The notes under the pieces were generated by a model. That model was not told the origin of the DNA and made no database searches. It saw only the letters and a list, made by a program, of their open reading frames with translations. Shown one piece after another: positions 20,590 through 31,458 of a stretch of DNA of 64,000 bases. A program made the translations under genes and the position numbers. The DNA is from Spiroplasma phoeniceum (GTDB lineage Bacteria; Bacillota_I; Bacilli_A; Mycoplasmatales; Mycoplasmataceae): positions 620,001-684,000 of the forward strand of contig CP110830.1 of the NCBI GenBank assembly GCA_026239495.1, written 5' to 3'. Every line of letters starts with the position of its first letter. Positions within the stretch are counted from its first letter, which is position 1.

Positions 20590-20618
20590 AAAGGAACTTA
20601 AAAATAGTTCCTTTTTAT
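20588..20618. terminator. Bidirectional terminator between convergent genes
   Basis: AAAAAGGAACT pairs with AGTTCCTTTTT around a short loop; A-run on one side, T-run on the other. It separates the lipoprotein from the convergent virion gene, whose stop lies inside the stem. Unit 2 has the same element at 28297-28327. Confidence 0.75.
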
Positions 20619-22747
20619 ATTAATCTTACAAATTTCATAAAAATAATTAATAAGAATAAATTAGTTATTGTACTATACAATGCGGGACTAAATTTTCATA
20701 CTTCGAATGTTTGACTAAAAAAACTATATATTGTTTGAAAAATTTTACCAACACCACTCGCTAATTCGTTTACTTGTTTTATACCAGGGATATTATTAAC
20801 TATTCAAATTGCAGCATTTCTGATATGACACGCTAAATTATATCAACTACAACTTTCATATTGTGCTTGTCATCATTGACTATCTGGAAATAATCCACCA
20901 TTATTAATTTCTTGTCAGTTATAAATTCCAAAATTAAAGTCATAATAACGGTACATATCATTTTCTTTTTGGGCTTGTAATTCAAAAACATTATAACCGA
21001 TTTTTTGTTCTTCCATTTTTTTATATTTTAAACCATATTTATTTTTTAAAGTGCCTTCAAAAACATAACCCTCATTTTGATTAATATTATAATTATTTGC
21101 AACTGAAAAATCATAATTAAATACATCTCCATAATTTGTGTTATAAAACCGATTTTTATATGCAGAATACATCTTAAAATCTAATAATTTATATTTATCA
21201 GAAAAATAAAAATATCGTGGGTAAATTTTAAAACCATTATTGGATAATAAACCATATTTTTTATTATATCCCTGTGTATAAGTATTATTTTCTAAATCAA
21301 AAATTGTTCGTAAATAATCTTTATAAAAGTTTTGTGAAACTGTAAACATACTATTTAATAATTTTTCAAATTTATTTTTATTAATATTATTTTCATCAAT
21401 TAAAACATCTCTAAAATTAACTAATTTTAAACCAAAAAAATTAATTAAAACAGTATCATATTGTAAATTATCAATATAACCACTTTCAATAAAATTACTC
21501 CGATTTTGAAACACAGGTACCAAAGCATAAGCAAAAAAGGCTTTTAAAAATTTATTAATATCAATTTGTCCTTTCATTTTTTCATAATATTTAATATTTC
21601 CATTTTCTAAATATGAATTAGTATTTGCATCAAAATTAAAGATATTATCTTTTTCTTTTATAAAAGTAAACAAAAAACCTAATTTAGTTTCTTTATAAGG
21701 ATGAAATACATCATTACTAGCTGTCTTAGTATGTGTTAATTCTAAACTGCCAGCAATAATGTTATTATTTTTATCAATTGTTAAAATCATCCGATAAATT
21801 GATTTTTTAATAAAATACATAGCAGTATATCTGTCGCTTTCATCAACAATTTCAAAATCAAAAATTATTCGTTGTGTACCAACAATAGAACTCTCATAAT
21901 TGGGATTACCCCCTTGCTGAACTCGAATATTTTCTTGAATAATAATATCAATATAACTCAATAAAAAAGAACAAGTATTTTGATATTCATTATCAGTTCA
22001 AAAAATTAATTCTCCATTTGTATTAATTTTTGGTGTTTGAGGCTCACCATTACCGTCTCAACGATAAATATTTTTATATTGATATTTATAATCTATTCTT
22101 TTACCAATTCATTTTATAATTTTTCAACCATTTTCAATTTTTATAACACCAATATAATTTTTATTTTCATTATTTTTTTCATTAACAAAACCATTAACTA
22201 ATTTTCAATTTTCTTCAATTAAATTAACGGATTGTAAATCATTTATATTTGTTTTTAATTTATTTAACATTTGGGTTAAATTATATTTAATTGTAAAAGA
22301 ATAAACAAAATTTGTTAATTCTTTTAAAAATTGTTTTTTATCAACATCATAGAACTTATCAATATTATACTTTTTAGAATAAGTATTTCAATTTTTATAT
22401 AAATCCATAAATTTATCACTAGGTTTATCGTAAGAAATACCAGTTGAATAACTATCCTTTAAAAAATCTAAGTATCATTTATCGTTATAGGTTAATGATT
22501 TTGATGTTTTTAAAGTAGGATTAATAAAATAATTAGTATCACTTCAATTTTCAAAAAAAGTACTGCGTAAAAACATCGTATTAATAAAATCATTTTCATT
22601 AATGCCTGTTTCTACACTTCGCTTTGTTCTAGCTTTTTCTGCTGTTTGTTGTGATCGATGGTTTTGTTGTAATGTCATTGCCCCTAACGAGAAAAAAGAA
22701 ATCAATAAAATTGGTACAAACGAAAATAATACTAAAAACTTACGCAT
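20615..22747 (-). CDS. Large virion protein, SpV1 ORF1/DUF3688 type (unit 1)
   Basis: 710 residues. N-terminal signal/membrane segment (MRKFLVLFSFVPILLISFFS), a long Tyr/Asn-rich outer part and a C-terminal membrane anchor (ITNLFLLIIFMKF). By size, topology and position it is the ORF1-type protein of spiroplasma plectroviruses, probably a minor coat or adsorption protein. Residues about 180-232 are duplicated in the neighbouring lipoprotein. Starts inside the stop region of the previous gene (8-nt overlap), showing translational coupling. Confidence 0.75.
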
Positions 22748-23048
22748 TATTATCTACCATCTTATTTTTACGATTCTCTTTTATTAATTTAATAATTTCA
22801 TTAAATAAATAACCATAAAAATAATGAATTATTAAGATATATCATAATATATCAAATCATAAACCATAAAATATATAACCATTTATACCAACATATTTCT
22901 CTTTTAATTCATCAATCGTTGAAACTGTATCTAAAATACATACAAACGCTAATAAACAACTAATAATAAAATATAAAATTAAATCAACCCAAGAAATAAA
23001 TAAACCATTTTGTTTCTTTTCTTTTTTATTTTCTACATTACTTTTCAT
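22740..23048 (-). CDS. Plectrovirus membrane protein, 102 residues (unit 1)
   Basis: A charged N-terminus (MKSNVENKKEKKQNG) is followed by two hydrophobic segments (WVDLILYFIISCLLAFVCIL and a second rich in Trp/Tyr/Ile) and a basic tail. Probably a morphogenesis protein in the cell membrane. Overlaps the start of the large virion gene. Confidence 0.65.
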
Positions 23049-23059
23049 AAATTTAACTC

Positions 23060-23296
23060 CTAACTATATAATGTTTTTGAAATAATAAAACCAATAATAT
23101 ATAAACTTGATATTGTTAACATTAAAGGATGACTAAATAAAATCGCCATTTTACCAAAAATAGATAATAACCAAGTATCAGAATTATATAAATCCATAAT
23201 AATATTTTTTGCTGATGTTAATTGATTTATAATTACTGTAATAAATCCTGTTCCAAAAATAGCAATTGCCGCTACCAATAAAACTAACTTAATCAT
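23060..23296 (-). CDS. Plectrovirus membrane protein, 78 residues (unit 1)
   Basis: Two membrane segments ([16 protein letters not shown] and [14 protein letters not shown]) around a short polar loop. The size and N-terminal segment fit a small virion or assembly protein of filamentous phages. Good AAGGAG-type site upstream. Confidence 0.65.
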   Translation of the reverse strand: MIKLVLLVAAIAIFGTGFITVIINQLTSAKNIIMDLYNSDTWLLSIFGKMAILFSHPLMLTISSLYIIGFIISKTLYS

Positions 23297-23314
23297 ATAA
23301 AATCAACTCCTTAC

Positions 23315-23749
23315 TTATTTTTTTATTCTTTTAGTGGTATGAATTCTTTTAAAACCTAATTCTCTTGTTTTTGCTTGTCTTGCTAAACTTGATAACTGTT
23401 GTTTATTGCGACTAACTTTAAATTGTTTTCGTTCTTTAATATGTTTTTGTAAACCTTGTTTAGTACTAGAAACACCCCGAACAGTAGCACCGTATAGTTT
23501 AGAACTATTAATAACACCACTTTTAACTGTTGAACCTAAATCATTATAATGAGTTGATGTTCCATGAATTGCATAAATTGATAACTTAATAACCATAAAA
23601 AAGATTAAAAAATAAGCAATTGTTATATTTGTCATTGGCAATTTAGTATTTCAAATTACATCAAAAACAAATAAAAAAGTATCAAAAATAAAACTAAAAA
23701 TCTTATTTCAATTATCGTTATTAACGCTTTCACTTAATAAATTACTCAT
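23315..23749 (-). CDS. Plectrovirus basic membrane protein, 144 residues (unit 1)
   Basis: One or two N-terminal membrane segments (IFSFIFDTFLFVFDVIW; ITIAYFLIFFMVIKL) and a long, strongly basic C-terminus (KHIKERKQFKVSRNKQQ) suited to binding DNA or phospholipid. The start overlaps the ATPase stop (ATGAGTAA), so expression is coupled. Confidence 0.65.
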
Positions 23750-24755
23750 CTTTTTTCTTTCCTTTCACTTTTTTTGCTTTTAAATTTTCTTTCAAAATAT
23801 CAATATCAAACAATTCTAAGCGTTGTTTATTATTTAATTTTGATATATCTTTTCAAAAGTATTCTTTTTTATTAACAACCTCATCGTTTTTCAAATCACG
23901 AACAAAACTTAATCAATGACTATCATATTTATTTGCAAATTCAAGCGGAATAATTATCTTAAAAAACCGAATTCCCAATCCAACATCCGACTTATGTTTT
24001 GCTCTTTTACCTTCTGCTGTTCGTTCTACTGATTTTGTTTTTCAAATTTCATAATCCGTAATATCTTGGAAAATACCAATTCGCATAACAAAACTACGAT
24101 TAAAAATATTACCTAATTTTGACTTAACAGGTTTTTTCAATGAAATCGGAATAATAATACCACTTGCTAAATGACGAATATTATTTCACATCATACCCTC
24201 ACGCTGAACTGAATGGCTCTATTTTTAAAATGTCTTGCTAAAACAATTCACACACTTTTACCACCATGAACTTTTTTAACTTCGTGGGGACTAGTTCCAT
24301 CAATATATAAAAAACTCTCATCAAACAAAATTAAACTATCATCGGGGTGGGACTAATTTAGTTCTATCAGTAAAATCTAAATTATTAAAAGTTAAAAGTT
24401 TTATTGCATCATCTTCAATAGGATAATTACTACTATAAATTTTCTTTGTTAAAAGTTTCATAACTTGTGATAAAAAAGTTAAAAGCAATGTTTTACCAGT
24501 TCCTAATTTACCAATAATTACGGATAATGGATTATCTCAAATAAAGTGAACTAAACGAAAAACATTTAACTGATAAAAAACATTTTTTCAAACTCACCAA
24601 ACAAAATATACAAATTGTAAAGCAAATAATAGTCAAAATACTAAACCAGTATAATTTAATGAAATTATTCAAAGTAATAAATCAATTAAACTAAACAAAA
24701 CCATTGAACCATTAATATAACAAAAGTTTATTAGAAAAAATACAAACTTTTTCAT
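23742..24755 (-). pseudogene. Zot-like ATPase, frameshifted (unit 1)
   Basis: Same gene as the intact 31451-32464 in unit 2. Here an extra G in the run at about 24344 changes PPDDS to a frame that meets TAG just before the Walker-B strand, four bases (TAAA) are missing near 24209, and one extra AGT codon occurs near 24432. The N-terminal part with GKLGTGKT remains open. Confidence 0.75.
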
Positions 24756-24958
24756 TACTTAAAATACCCAACTATTTTAAAAATCATTCACAACAAAAAT
24801 CAAGTTAAAAACAAAATTACAATTCAAACACCAACCATCAAAGTTAAATATTCATTTTGAGTTAAATTTCAAGTTGTTATTTTTTCAACATTTGTTTTAT
24901 CTATAAACAAAAAGACATGAATAAAAAACTCTTTTAATTTTTCTCAATCATTTTGCAT
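24755..24958 (-). CDS. Plectrovirus 67-residue membrane protein (unit 1)
   Basis: Polar N-terminus (MQNDWEKLKEFF), then a C-terminal membrane segment (LMVGVWIVILFLTWFLLW). Its TAA overlaps the ATPase ATG (TAATG). Probably a minor coat or export-complex partner. Confidence 0.6.
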
Positions 24959-24960
24959 TT

Positions 24961-25110
24961 TTAAAAACTCCACATTTTTTGAATAAGTTTAAAAACATTC
25001 CAAAAAATAAAACGATAAATAATACAAACGATATAAACATATATAAAATTGGGAGCATTTGAACCAATAATATAACTTACAAATTGAACTCAATAATTAT
25101 ATAAACTCAT
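24961..25110 (-). CDS. Plectrovirus 49-residue membrane protein (unit 1)
   Basis: Short hydrophobic protein (MSLYNYWVQFVSYIIGSN). Two compensating single-base indels relative to unit 2 (near 24991 and 25035) change about 15 residues in the middle but leave start and stop intact. Confidence 0.55.
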
Positions 25111-25132
25111 TTAATTTAAACTTTCTAAGTCA

Positions 25133-25549
25133 TTAATTAATTGTTGTACTTTTTTCATCACTTCAATTTGTTAAATTATTATTGTTATTTGTTTTTACTT
25201 TTTGAGGTTTACCAGGGAATAATGCTTTTTTCATTTGTATAAAATAATTTTGTTTATATTGATTATACAAATCAATTATTTCTGTTCCAGTTAAGTATTT
25301 TCAATTGTGTTGTTTTAAATTTTCATCATATTTTACAATACGATAAGAATTATCATAAATTAAACCGATTGCTACTTGTTTAGAATGTTTTTGACTAGGA
25401 TAAATAAACTTATTACTCAATCAAAAACCAATATGGCGATTATGATTAGGTAAATTTATAAAACTTGCTTTATCTGTTTCAAAAGGAATAAGTTCCTTGC
25501 TAATAAAATAATTTTCTATATTTTGATTTTTCTTAACAAAACTACTCAA
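25133..25549 (-). CDS. Plectrovirus hypothetical protein, C-terminus altered (unit 1)
   Basis: Same gene as 32820-33257. An extra A near 25150 shifts the last codons so that it ends after SDEKSTTIN instead of continuing to ESLN, losing about 7 residues. The TTG start at 25549 has AAGGAG 9 nt upstream. Confidence 0.55.
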
Positions 25550-25655
25550 TTTTTTCAACTCCTTCATAACAATTTAAACAATAAAATTGATCAAATCGTA
25601 ATCTTTTCATATCATTAAAACAAGTTTCACATTTATATTCAAAATAATTAATCAT
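25542..25655 (-). CDS. Small two-CxxC zinc-ribbon protein (unit 1)
   Basis: 37 residues with YKCETC and FYCLNC, a full four-Cys zinc ribbon. It is first after the origin-like intergenic region, directly following the AACAATGTTA repeats, so it may bind them (inference). AGGAGATGATAAGTA precedes the ATG. Confidence 0.65.
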   Translation of the reverse strand: MINYFEYKCETCFNDMKRLRFDQFYCLNCYEGVEKIE

Positions 25656-25967
25656 TACTTATCATCTCCTAACTAAATGTTTGTTTAATAAACAATGTTA
25701 TATTTAATGTTTATATATTGCTAATTTATTGATAAAAACATTAATTATTAACAATGTTATACATAATGCCAATATATTGCTTATTTAATGTTTAATAAAC
25801 AATGTTATTAACAATGTTAAATATATAAAATAGTAAAAATTGGCACACTGAAAAATACTATTAAGTTTTAAAGTAATAGTTATATAAAATAAATTAATAA
25901 AAAATAAATAAACTAGTGTGCCTTAGTTTTTGTTAAAATACTTTGAATATTAGAGTAATATACTCTA
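25656..25967. promoter_or_regulatory. Plectrovirus intergenic region with iterons and nested stem-loop (unit 1)
   Basis: No gene. AACAATGTTA occurs four times (25691-25700, 25750-25759, 25798-25807, 25810-25819). A nested hairpin, GGCACACT/AGTGTGCC outside and ACTATTA/TAATAGT inside, spans about 25842-25922. It lies between the two transcript blocks and is the best origin/promoter candidate of the viral genome. Confidence 0.6.
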
Positions 25968-26186
25968 TTAAAATCCTTTAACCATATGACGGAAAAAGTT
26001 TAATATCTTAATAATAATAAATAATCCAAATGGAATTAAAATAATTCACGCATCACCCAAAAAGGTCATTAATTGCGGTAAAATACCATATACAGCATCT
26101 TTTACTTTACCCATTGCATTACCTAACCCAGTTCAAATAGAATTCATTCCAGTCCCAAAAGTAACTGCATCTGCTAAAAAATTCAT
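25968..26186 (-). CDS. Putative major coat protein (unit 1)
   Basis: 72 residues: polar, helical N-terminus (MNFLADAVTFGTGMNS), a long hydrophobic segment (AWIILIPFGLFIIIKI) and a basic C-terminus (FFRHMVKGF). This is the architecture of filamentous-phage coat protein, with the basic end facing DNA. Start overlaps the preceding stop (TAATG). Confidence 0.65.
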
Positions 26187-26335
26187 TATTTTCTATCCTC
26201 CTTTTTTTCAAATTCTTTTTTTTCTTTTTTCTTACCTTGAATTTGTCGAATTTTTTGATAAATTGATAAACCAATTCACGCAAAAATACCTAACAAAATC
26301 AAAATACTAAATATCCATGTTAATCATACTGGCAT
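26186..26335 (-). CDS. Plectrovirus 49-residue membrane protein with charged tail (unit 1)
   Basis: N-terminal membrane segment (MPVWLTWIFSILILLGIFAW) and a tail of alternating Lys/Glu (GKKKEKKEFEKKEDRK). AAAGGAG precedes it. Cotranscribed with the coat gene. Confidence 0.6.
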
Positions 26336-26466
26336 GATATAACTCCTTTCGATAAATTAAAAAATTGAAATTTGCAAACTCGCTCCGCTCGTTGTCGCTT
26401 TGCTCCACTTAAAAAACATTATTGAATAAATTATCCGCTAATAAATTACGCGTAATAATTTATTCT

Positions 26467-26577
26467 TTACTTTTTAATTTCAATATCATTTGAAATCTTA
26501 TTGACAGTATTAATAACAATATCTTTACCATATTTTTTCACTAACGACCGCAAAATAAAATATTGCTTTGTTTGCAT
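26467..26577 (-). CDS. 36-residue protein at the viral genome end (unit 1)
   Basis: MQTKQYFILRSLVKKYGKD..., basic and amphipathic, with GGAGG upstream. First gene after the unit junction. Function unknown. The 131 bp between it and the next gene (26336-26466) hold only a CTCCGCTCG/GCGTAATAATTT-type inverted repeat. Confidence 0.5.
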   Translation of the reverse strand: MQTKQYFILRSLVKKYGKDIVINTVNKISNDIEIKK

Positions 26578-26839
26578 AATTTTAACCTCCTATAATTAAC
26601 TTAAAAAAGTTAACTAAATTAATAGTTAACTTTTTATGATTTGGCATTTACAATTTACAGAATGTATACTGTAAAACTAAATCATAAAAAGTTAACAAAA
26701 TTATAACAAATTAAAAATAAAAATCAATAATTACAAAAAATAATAAAATAAAATATTATTTTTAATATTTATTTTCAAAATTATAAAAATAAGCACAACA
26801 AAAAATAAATTTTATTAATCTTATACATTAAATATTAGT

Positions 26840-27826
26840 TTAATTTACAAAAACTTTTTTAAAATATTGATTTGATGTAAAATATCCTAAACACGGTCTA
26901 ATTGTAGCATTTAATATATCTAAAACAGATTTTAATTTACTACGAATATTAATTAACAGTTCATTTTGATCAAATCAACGCCTTAAATCTCTATTTATTC
27001 GTTCAACTAATGCCTTTTGTTTTGGTTTACCGGGGTCACAAAAATAAACTCTTATTTTAAAATGTTTTTCTATTGTTTTTCATCTATAAAATTCTTTTCC
27101 TCTATCTGTCAAAATACAACTAAATTTACTAATACCAATTTGTTTAATAATTTTCATTAAAACCATTAACACAATACTTGCCTTTTTACTAAATAAAATA
27201 TCATAAAAAAGTATTTTAGATTTACGATTTACTAAAACTAACAAATGGAAATTACCACAATCAAGAGTATCCATTTCTCAAATTCCACTAAAACTTAAAT
27301 CATCTCCATAATCATTTAAAAATTGCTTATAATCTCTAATATTAATTAATTTTCCACGATTATCATTTTTTTCCCCATTTTTTGTTTTTCTTTTTTTATT
27401 TTTAAAATATAACATTTCTTTTTTTAAATTAAAATAACCTAATCTAATATATTTATACATTGTTTTAAAACATACACCAAATTTTACATTATATTGTAAT
27501 TCATACGAAGTAATAATATTTTGTGGCGAACGACCAAAATTATTATATTCATTCGAAAAATAACTTAATTCTTGTGAATTTAGCATTGAATATTTACGAC
27601 ATTGTTTTTTATTTTTATCGTGTATTTTTTGTGCTTTTGCTGCATTATAATCATTAATATTATCAAACATATTTAACTCTTGCCAAATAGTTCTATAATC
27701 TCTATTCATTTGTTTAGCAATTTTTCGAATATTAATTGTTCCATTTTTCTTTTTAAATAATTCACTATCTTTTAATTTTTCCAAATTTACTCTTTCATTA
27801 ATATCTAATCTTTCATATTTTTTCAC
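26840..27826 (-). CDS. Plectrovirus IS30-family transposase (unit 2)
   Basis: 328 residues, the same protein as at 19131-20117, with DDE motifs WEMDTL, LTDRGKEF and LVERINRD. The Glu of RGKEF, lost in the chromosomal IS30 relic at 8894, is present here. The divergent promoter region 27827-27905 with TTATAATTTATA is shared with the lipoprotein. Confidence 0.85.
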
Positions 27827-27905
27827 ACTTTACCTCCTAAAATATTAAAATATGTTATAATTTATATACAATTAATTATAACATTCTAAATAGGGAGATA
27901 AAAAT

Positions 27906-28298
27906 ATGAAAAAGTTACTAAGTATTTTAGGAACAATCGGATTAACAACAACAAGTACAACAACATTAATTAGTTGCGAAAAACCAAAATCAGATAATAA
28001 TAATGAAAACGGGGGGAATAAACCAGAGCCTACACCAGAACCAGAAAAACCACAAAAACCACCAAAAAATAGTAATTGAAAATTAGTTAATGGTTTTGTT
28101 AATGAAAAAAATAATGAAAATAAAAATTATATTGGTGTTATAAAAATTGAAAATGGTTGAAAAATTATAAAATGAATTGGTAAAAGAATAGATTATAAAT
28201 ATCAATATAAAAATATTTATCGTTGAGACGGTGAAAGTATTCCATCAACCCCAGATATTAATAAAAATAGTGGTGAAATTACAGATTGAAAAGATTAA
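27906..28298 (+). CDS. Viral lipoprotein with copied virion segment (unit 2)
   Basis: 130 residues, same as 20197-20589. The 159-bp repeat is 28074-28232, with its inverse partner at 29761-29919. The lipobox TLISC places it on the outer face of the single membrane, where an incoming virion would make contact. Confidence 0.75.
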
Positions 28299-28327
28299 AA
28301 AGGAACTTAAAAATAGTTCCTTTTTAT
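28297..28327. terminator. Bidirectional terminator (unit 2)
   Basis: Perfect GGAACT/AGTTCC stem with A- and T-runs, between convergent lipoprotein and virion gene. Confidence 0.75.
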
Positions 28328-30456
28328 ATTAATCTTACAAATTTCATAAAAATAATTAATAAGAATAAATTAGTTATTGTACTATACAATGCGGGACTAA
28401 ATTTTCATACTTCGAATGTTTGACTAAAAAAACTATATATTGTTTGAAAAATTTTACCAACACCACTCGCTAATTCGTTTACTTGTTTTATACCAGGGAT
28501 ATTATTAACTATTCAAATTGCAGCATTTCTGATATGACACGCTAAATTATATCAACTACAACTTTCATATTGTGCTTGTCATCATTGACTATCTGGAAAT
28601 AATCCACCATTATTAATTTCTTGTCAGTTATAAATTCCAAAATTAAAGTCATAATAACGGTACATATCATTTTCTTTTTGGGCTTGTAATTCAAAAACAT
28701 TATAACCGATTTTTTGTTCTTCCATTTTTTTATATTTTAAACCATATTTATTTTTTAAAGTGCCTTCAAAAACATAACCCTCATTTTGATTAATATTATA
28801 ATTATTTGCAACTGAAAAATCATAATTAAATACATCTCCATAATTTGTGTTATAAAACCGATTTTTATATGCAGAATACATCTTAAAATCTAATAATTTA
28901 TATTTATCAGAAAAATAAAAATATCGTGGGTAAATTTTAAAACCATTATTGGATAATAAACCATATTTTTTATTATATCCCTGTGTATAAGTATTATTTT
29001 CTAAATCAAAAATTGTTCGTAAATAATCTTTATAAAAGTTTTGTGAAACTGTAAACATACTATTTAATAATTTTTCAAATTTATTTTTATTAATATTATT
29101 TTCATCAATTAAAACATCTCTAAAATTAACTAATTTTAAACCAAAAAAATTAATTAAAACAGTATCATATTGTAAATTATCAATATAACCACTTTCAATA
29201 AAATTACTCCGATTTTGAAACACAGGTACCAAAGCATAAGCAAAAAAGGCTTTTAAAAATTTATTAATATCAATTTGTCCTTTCATTTTTTCATAATATT
29301 TAATATTTCCATTTTCTAAATATGAATTAGTATTTGCATCAAAATTAAAGATATTATCTTTTTCTTTTATAAAAGTAAACAAAAAACCTAATTTAGTTTC
29401 TTTATAAGGATGAAATACATCATTACTAGCTGTCTTAGTATGTGTTAATTCTAAACTGCCAGCAATAATGTTATTATTTTTATCAATTGTTAAAATCATC
29501 CGATAAATTGATTTTTTAATAAAATACATAGCAGTATATCTGTCGCTTTCATCAACAATTTCAAAATCAAAAATTATTCGTTGTGTACCAACAATAGAAC
29601 TCTCATAATTGGGATTACCCCCTTGCTGAACTCGAATATTTTCTTGAATAATAATATCAATATAACTCAATAAAAAAGAACAAGTATTTTGATATTCATT
29701 ATCAGTTCAAAAAATTAATTCTCCATTTGTATTAATTTTTGGTGTTTGAGGCTCACCATTACCGTCTCAACGATAAATATTTTTATATTGATATTTATAA
29801 TCTATTCTTTTACCAATTCATTTTATAATTTTTCAACCATTTTCAATTTTTATAACACCAATATAATTTTTATTTTCATTATTTTTTTCATTAACAAAAC
29901 CATTAACTAATTTTCAATTTTCTTCAATTAAATTAACGGATTGTAAATCATTTATATTTGTTTTTAATTTATTTAACATTTGGGTTAAATTATATTTAAT
30001 TGTAAAAGAATAAACAAAATTTGTTAATTCTTTTAAAAATTGTTTTTTATCAACATCATAGAACTTATCAATATTATACTTTTTAGAATAAGTATTTCAA
30101 TTTTTATATAAATCCATAAATTTATCACTAGGTTTATCGTAAGAAATACCAGTTGAATAACTATCCTTTAAAAAATCTAAGTATCATTTATCGTTATAGG
30201 TTAATGATTTTGATGTTTTTAAAGTAGGATTAATAAAATAATTAGTATCACTTCAATTTTCAAAAAAAGTACTGCGTAAAAACATCGTATTAATAAAATC
30301 ATTTTCATTAATGCCTGTTTCTACACTTCGCTTTGTTCTAGCTTTTTCTGCTGTTTGTTGTGATCGATGGTTTTGTTGTAATGTCATTGCCCCTAACGAG
30401 AAAAAAGAAATCAATAAAATTGGTACAAACGAAAATAATACTAAAAACTTACGCAT
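28324..30456 (-). CDS. Large virion protein, SpV1 ORF1/DUF3688 type (unit 2)
   Basis: 710 residues with an N-terminal hydrophobic leader and a C-terminal membrane segment, so the middle is expected outside the cell or on the virion tip. The segment NWKLVNGF...IYRWDG, followed by GEPQTPKIN...GELIFW, is the part shared with the lipoprotein. The chromosomal lipoprotein at 37591-38070 ends in a similar VYRW...IDENGNIK unit, suggesting one domain family. Cys in SCSWYNLACH near the end could form a disulfide. Confidence 0.75.
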
Positions 30457-30757
30457 TATTATCTACCATCTTATTTTTACGATTCTCTTTTATTAATTTA
30501 ATAATTTCATTAAATAAATAACCATAAAAATAATGAATTATTAAGATATATCATAATATATCAAATCATAAACCATAAAATATATAACCATTTATACCAA
30601 CATATTTCTCTTTTAATTCATCAATCGTTGAAACTGTATCTAAAATACATACAAACGCTAATAAACAACTAATAATAAAATATAAAATTAAATCAACCCA
30701 AGAAATAAATAAACCATTTTGTTTCTTTTCTTTTTTATTTTCTACATTACTTTTCAT
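30449..30757 (-). CDS. Plectrovirus membrane protein, 102 residues (unit 2)
   Basis: Same as 22740-23048. Two membrane segments with five Trp/Tyr codons, several written TGA, and a basic C-terminus (KLIKENRKNKM). Overlaps the virion gene start by 8 nt. Confidence 0.65.
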
Positions 30758-30768
30758 AAATTTAACTC

Positions 30769-31005
30769 CTAACTATATAATGTTTTTGAAATAATAAAAC
30801 CAATAATATATAAACTTGATATTGTTAACATTAAAGGATGACTAAATAAAATCGCCATTTTACCAAAAATAGATAATAACCAAGTATCAGAATTATATAA
30901 ATCCATAATAATATTTTTTGCTGATGTTAATTGATTTATAATTACTGTAATAAATCCTGTTCCAAAAATAGCAATTGCCGCTACCAATAAAACTAACTTA
31001 ATCAT
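30769..31005 (-). CDS. Plectrovirus membrane protein, 78 residues (unit 2)
   Basis: Same as 23060-23296; two membrane segments joined by [12 protein letters not shown]. Spaced 11 nt from the next gene. Confidence 0.65.
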   Translation of the reverse strand: MIKLVLLVAAIAIFGTGFITVIINQLTSAKNIIMDLYNSDTWLLSIFGKMAILFSHPLMLTISSLYIIGFIISKTLYS

Positions 31006-31023
31006 ATAAAATCAACTCCTTAC

Positions 31024-31458
31024 TTATTTTTTTATTCTTTTAGTGGTATGAATTCTTTTAAAACCTAATTCTCTTGTTTTTGCTTGTCTTGCTAAACTTG
31101 ATAACTGTTGTTTATTGCGACTAACTTTAAATTGTTTTCGTTCTTTAATATGTTTTTGTAAACCTTGTTTAGTACTAGAAACACCCCGAACAGTAGCACC
31201 GTATAGTTTAGAACTATTAATAACACCACTTTTAACTGTTGAACCTAAATCATTATAATGAGTTGATGTTCCATGAATTGCATAAATTGATAACTTAATA
31301 ACCATAAAAAAGATTAAAAAATAAGCAATTGTTATATTTGTCATTGGCAATTTAGTATTTCAAATTACATCAAAAACAAATAAAAAAGTATCAAAAATAA
31401 AACTAAAAATCTTATTTCAATTATCGTTATTAACGCTTTCACTTAATAAATTACTCAT
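31024..31458 (-). CDS. Plectrovirus basic membrane protein, 144 residues (unit 2)
   Basis: Same as 23315-23749. The chosen ATG at 31458 (MSNLLSESVNNDNW) overlaps the ATPase stop; an internal ATG at 31350 would drop the first membrane segment. Basic tail ends RIHTTKRIKK. Confidence 0.65.

Larger units (their letters stand above)
18951..26659 (-). mobile_element. Plectrovirus (SpV1-type) genome, tandem unit 1
   Basis: A 7709-bp unit followed head to tail by a near-identical 7708-bp unit. Inner terminal repeats AAATCATAAAAAGTTAAC (18970-18987) and GTTAACTTTTTATGATTT (26625-26642) are perfect 18-bp inverses. Gene order matches an inovirus/plectrovirus: transposase, lipoprotein, large virion protein, membrane proteins, Zot-type ATPase, coat, small proteins. 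Six indels relative to unit 2 cluster at 24209-25160 and break the ATPase. Confidence 0.85.

Noticed and set aside
22602-22787. 61-residue plus-strand ORF in the virus (also 30311-30496)
   Set aside because: Antisense to the start of the large virion protein; Cys/Val content follows from the opposite strand.
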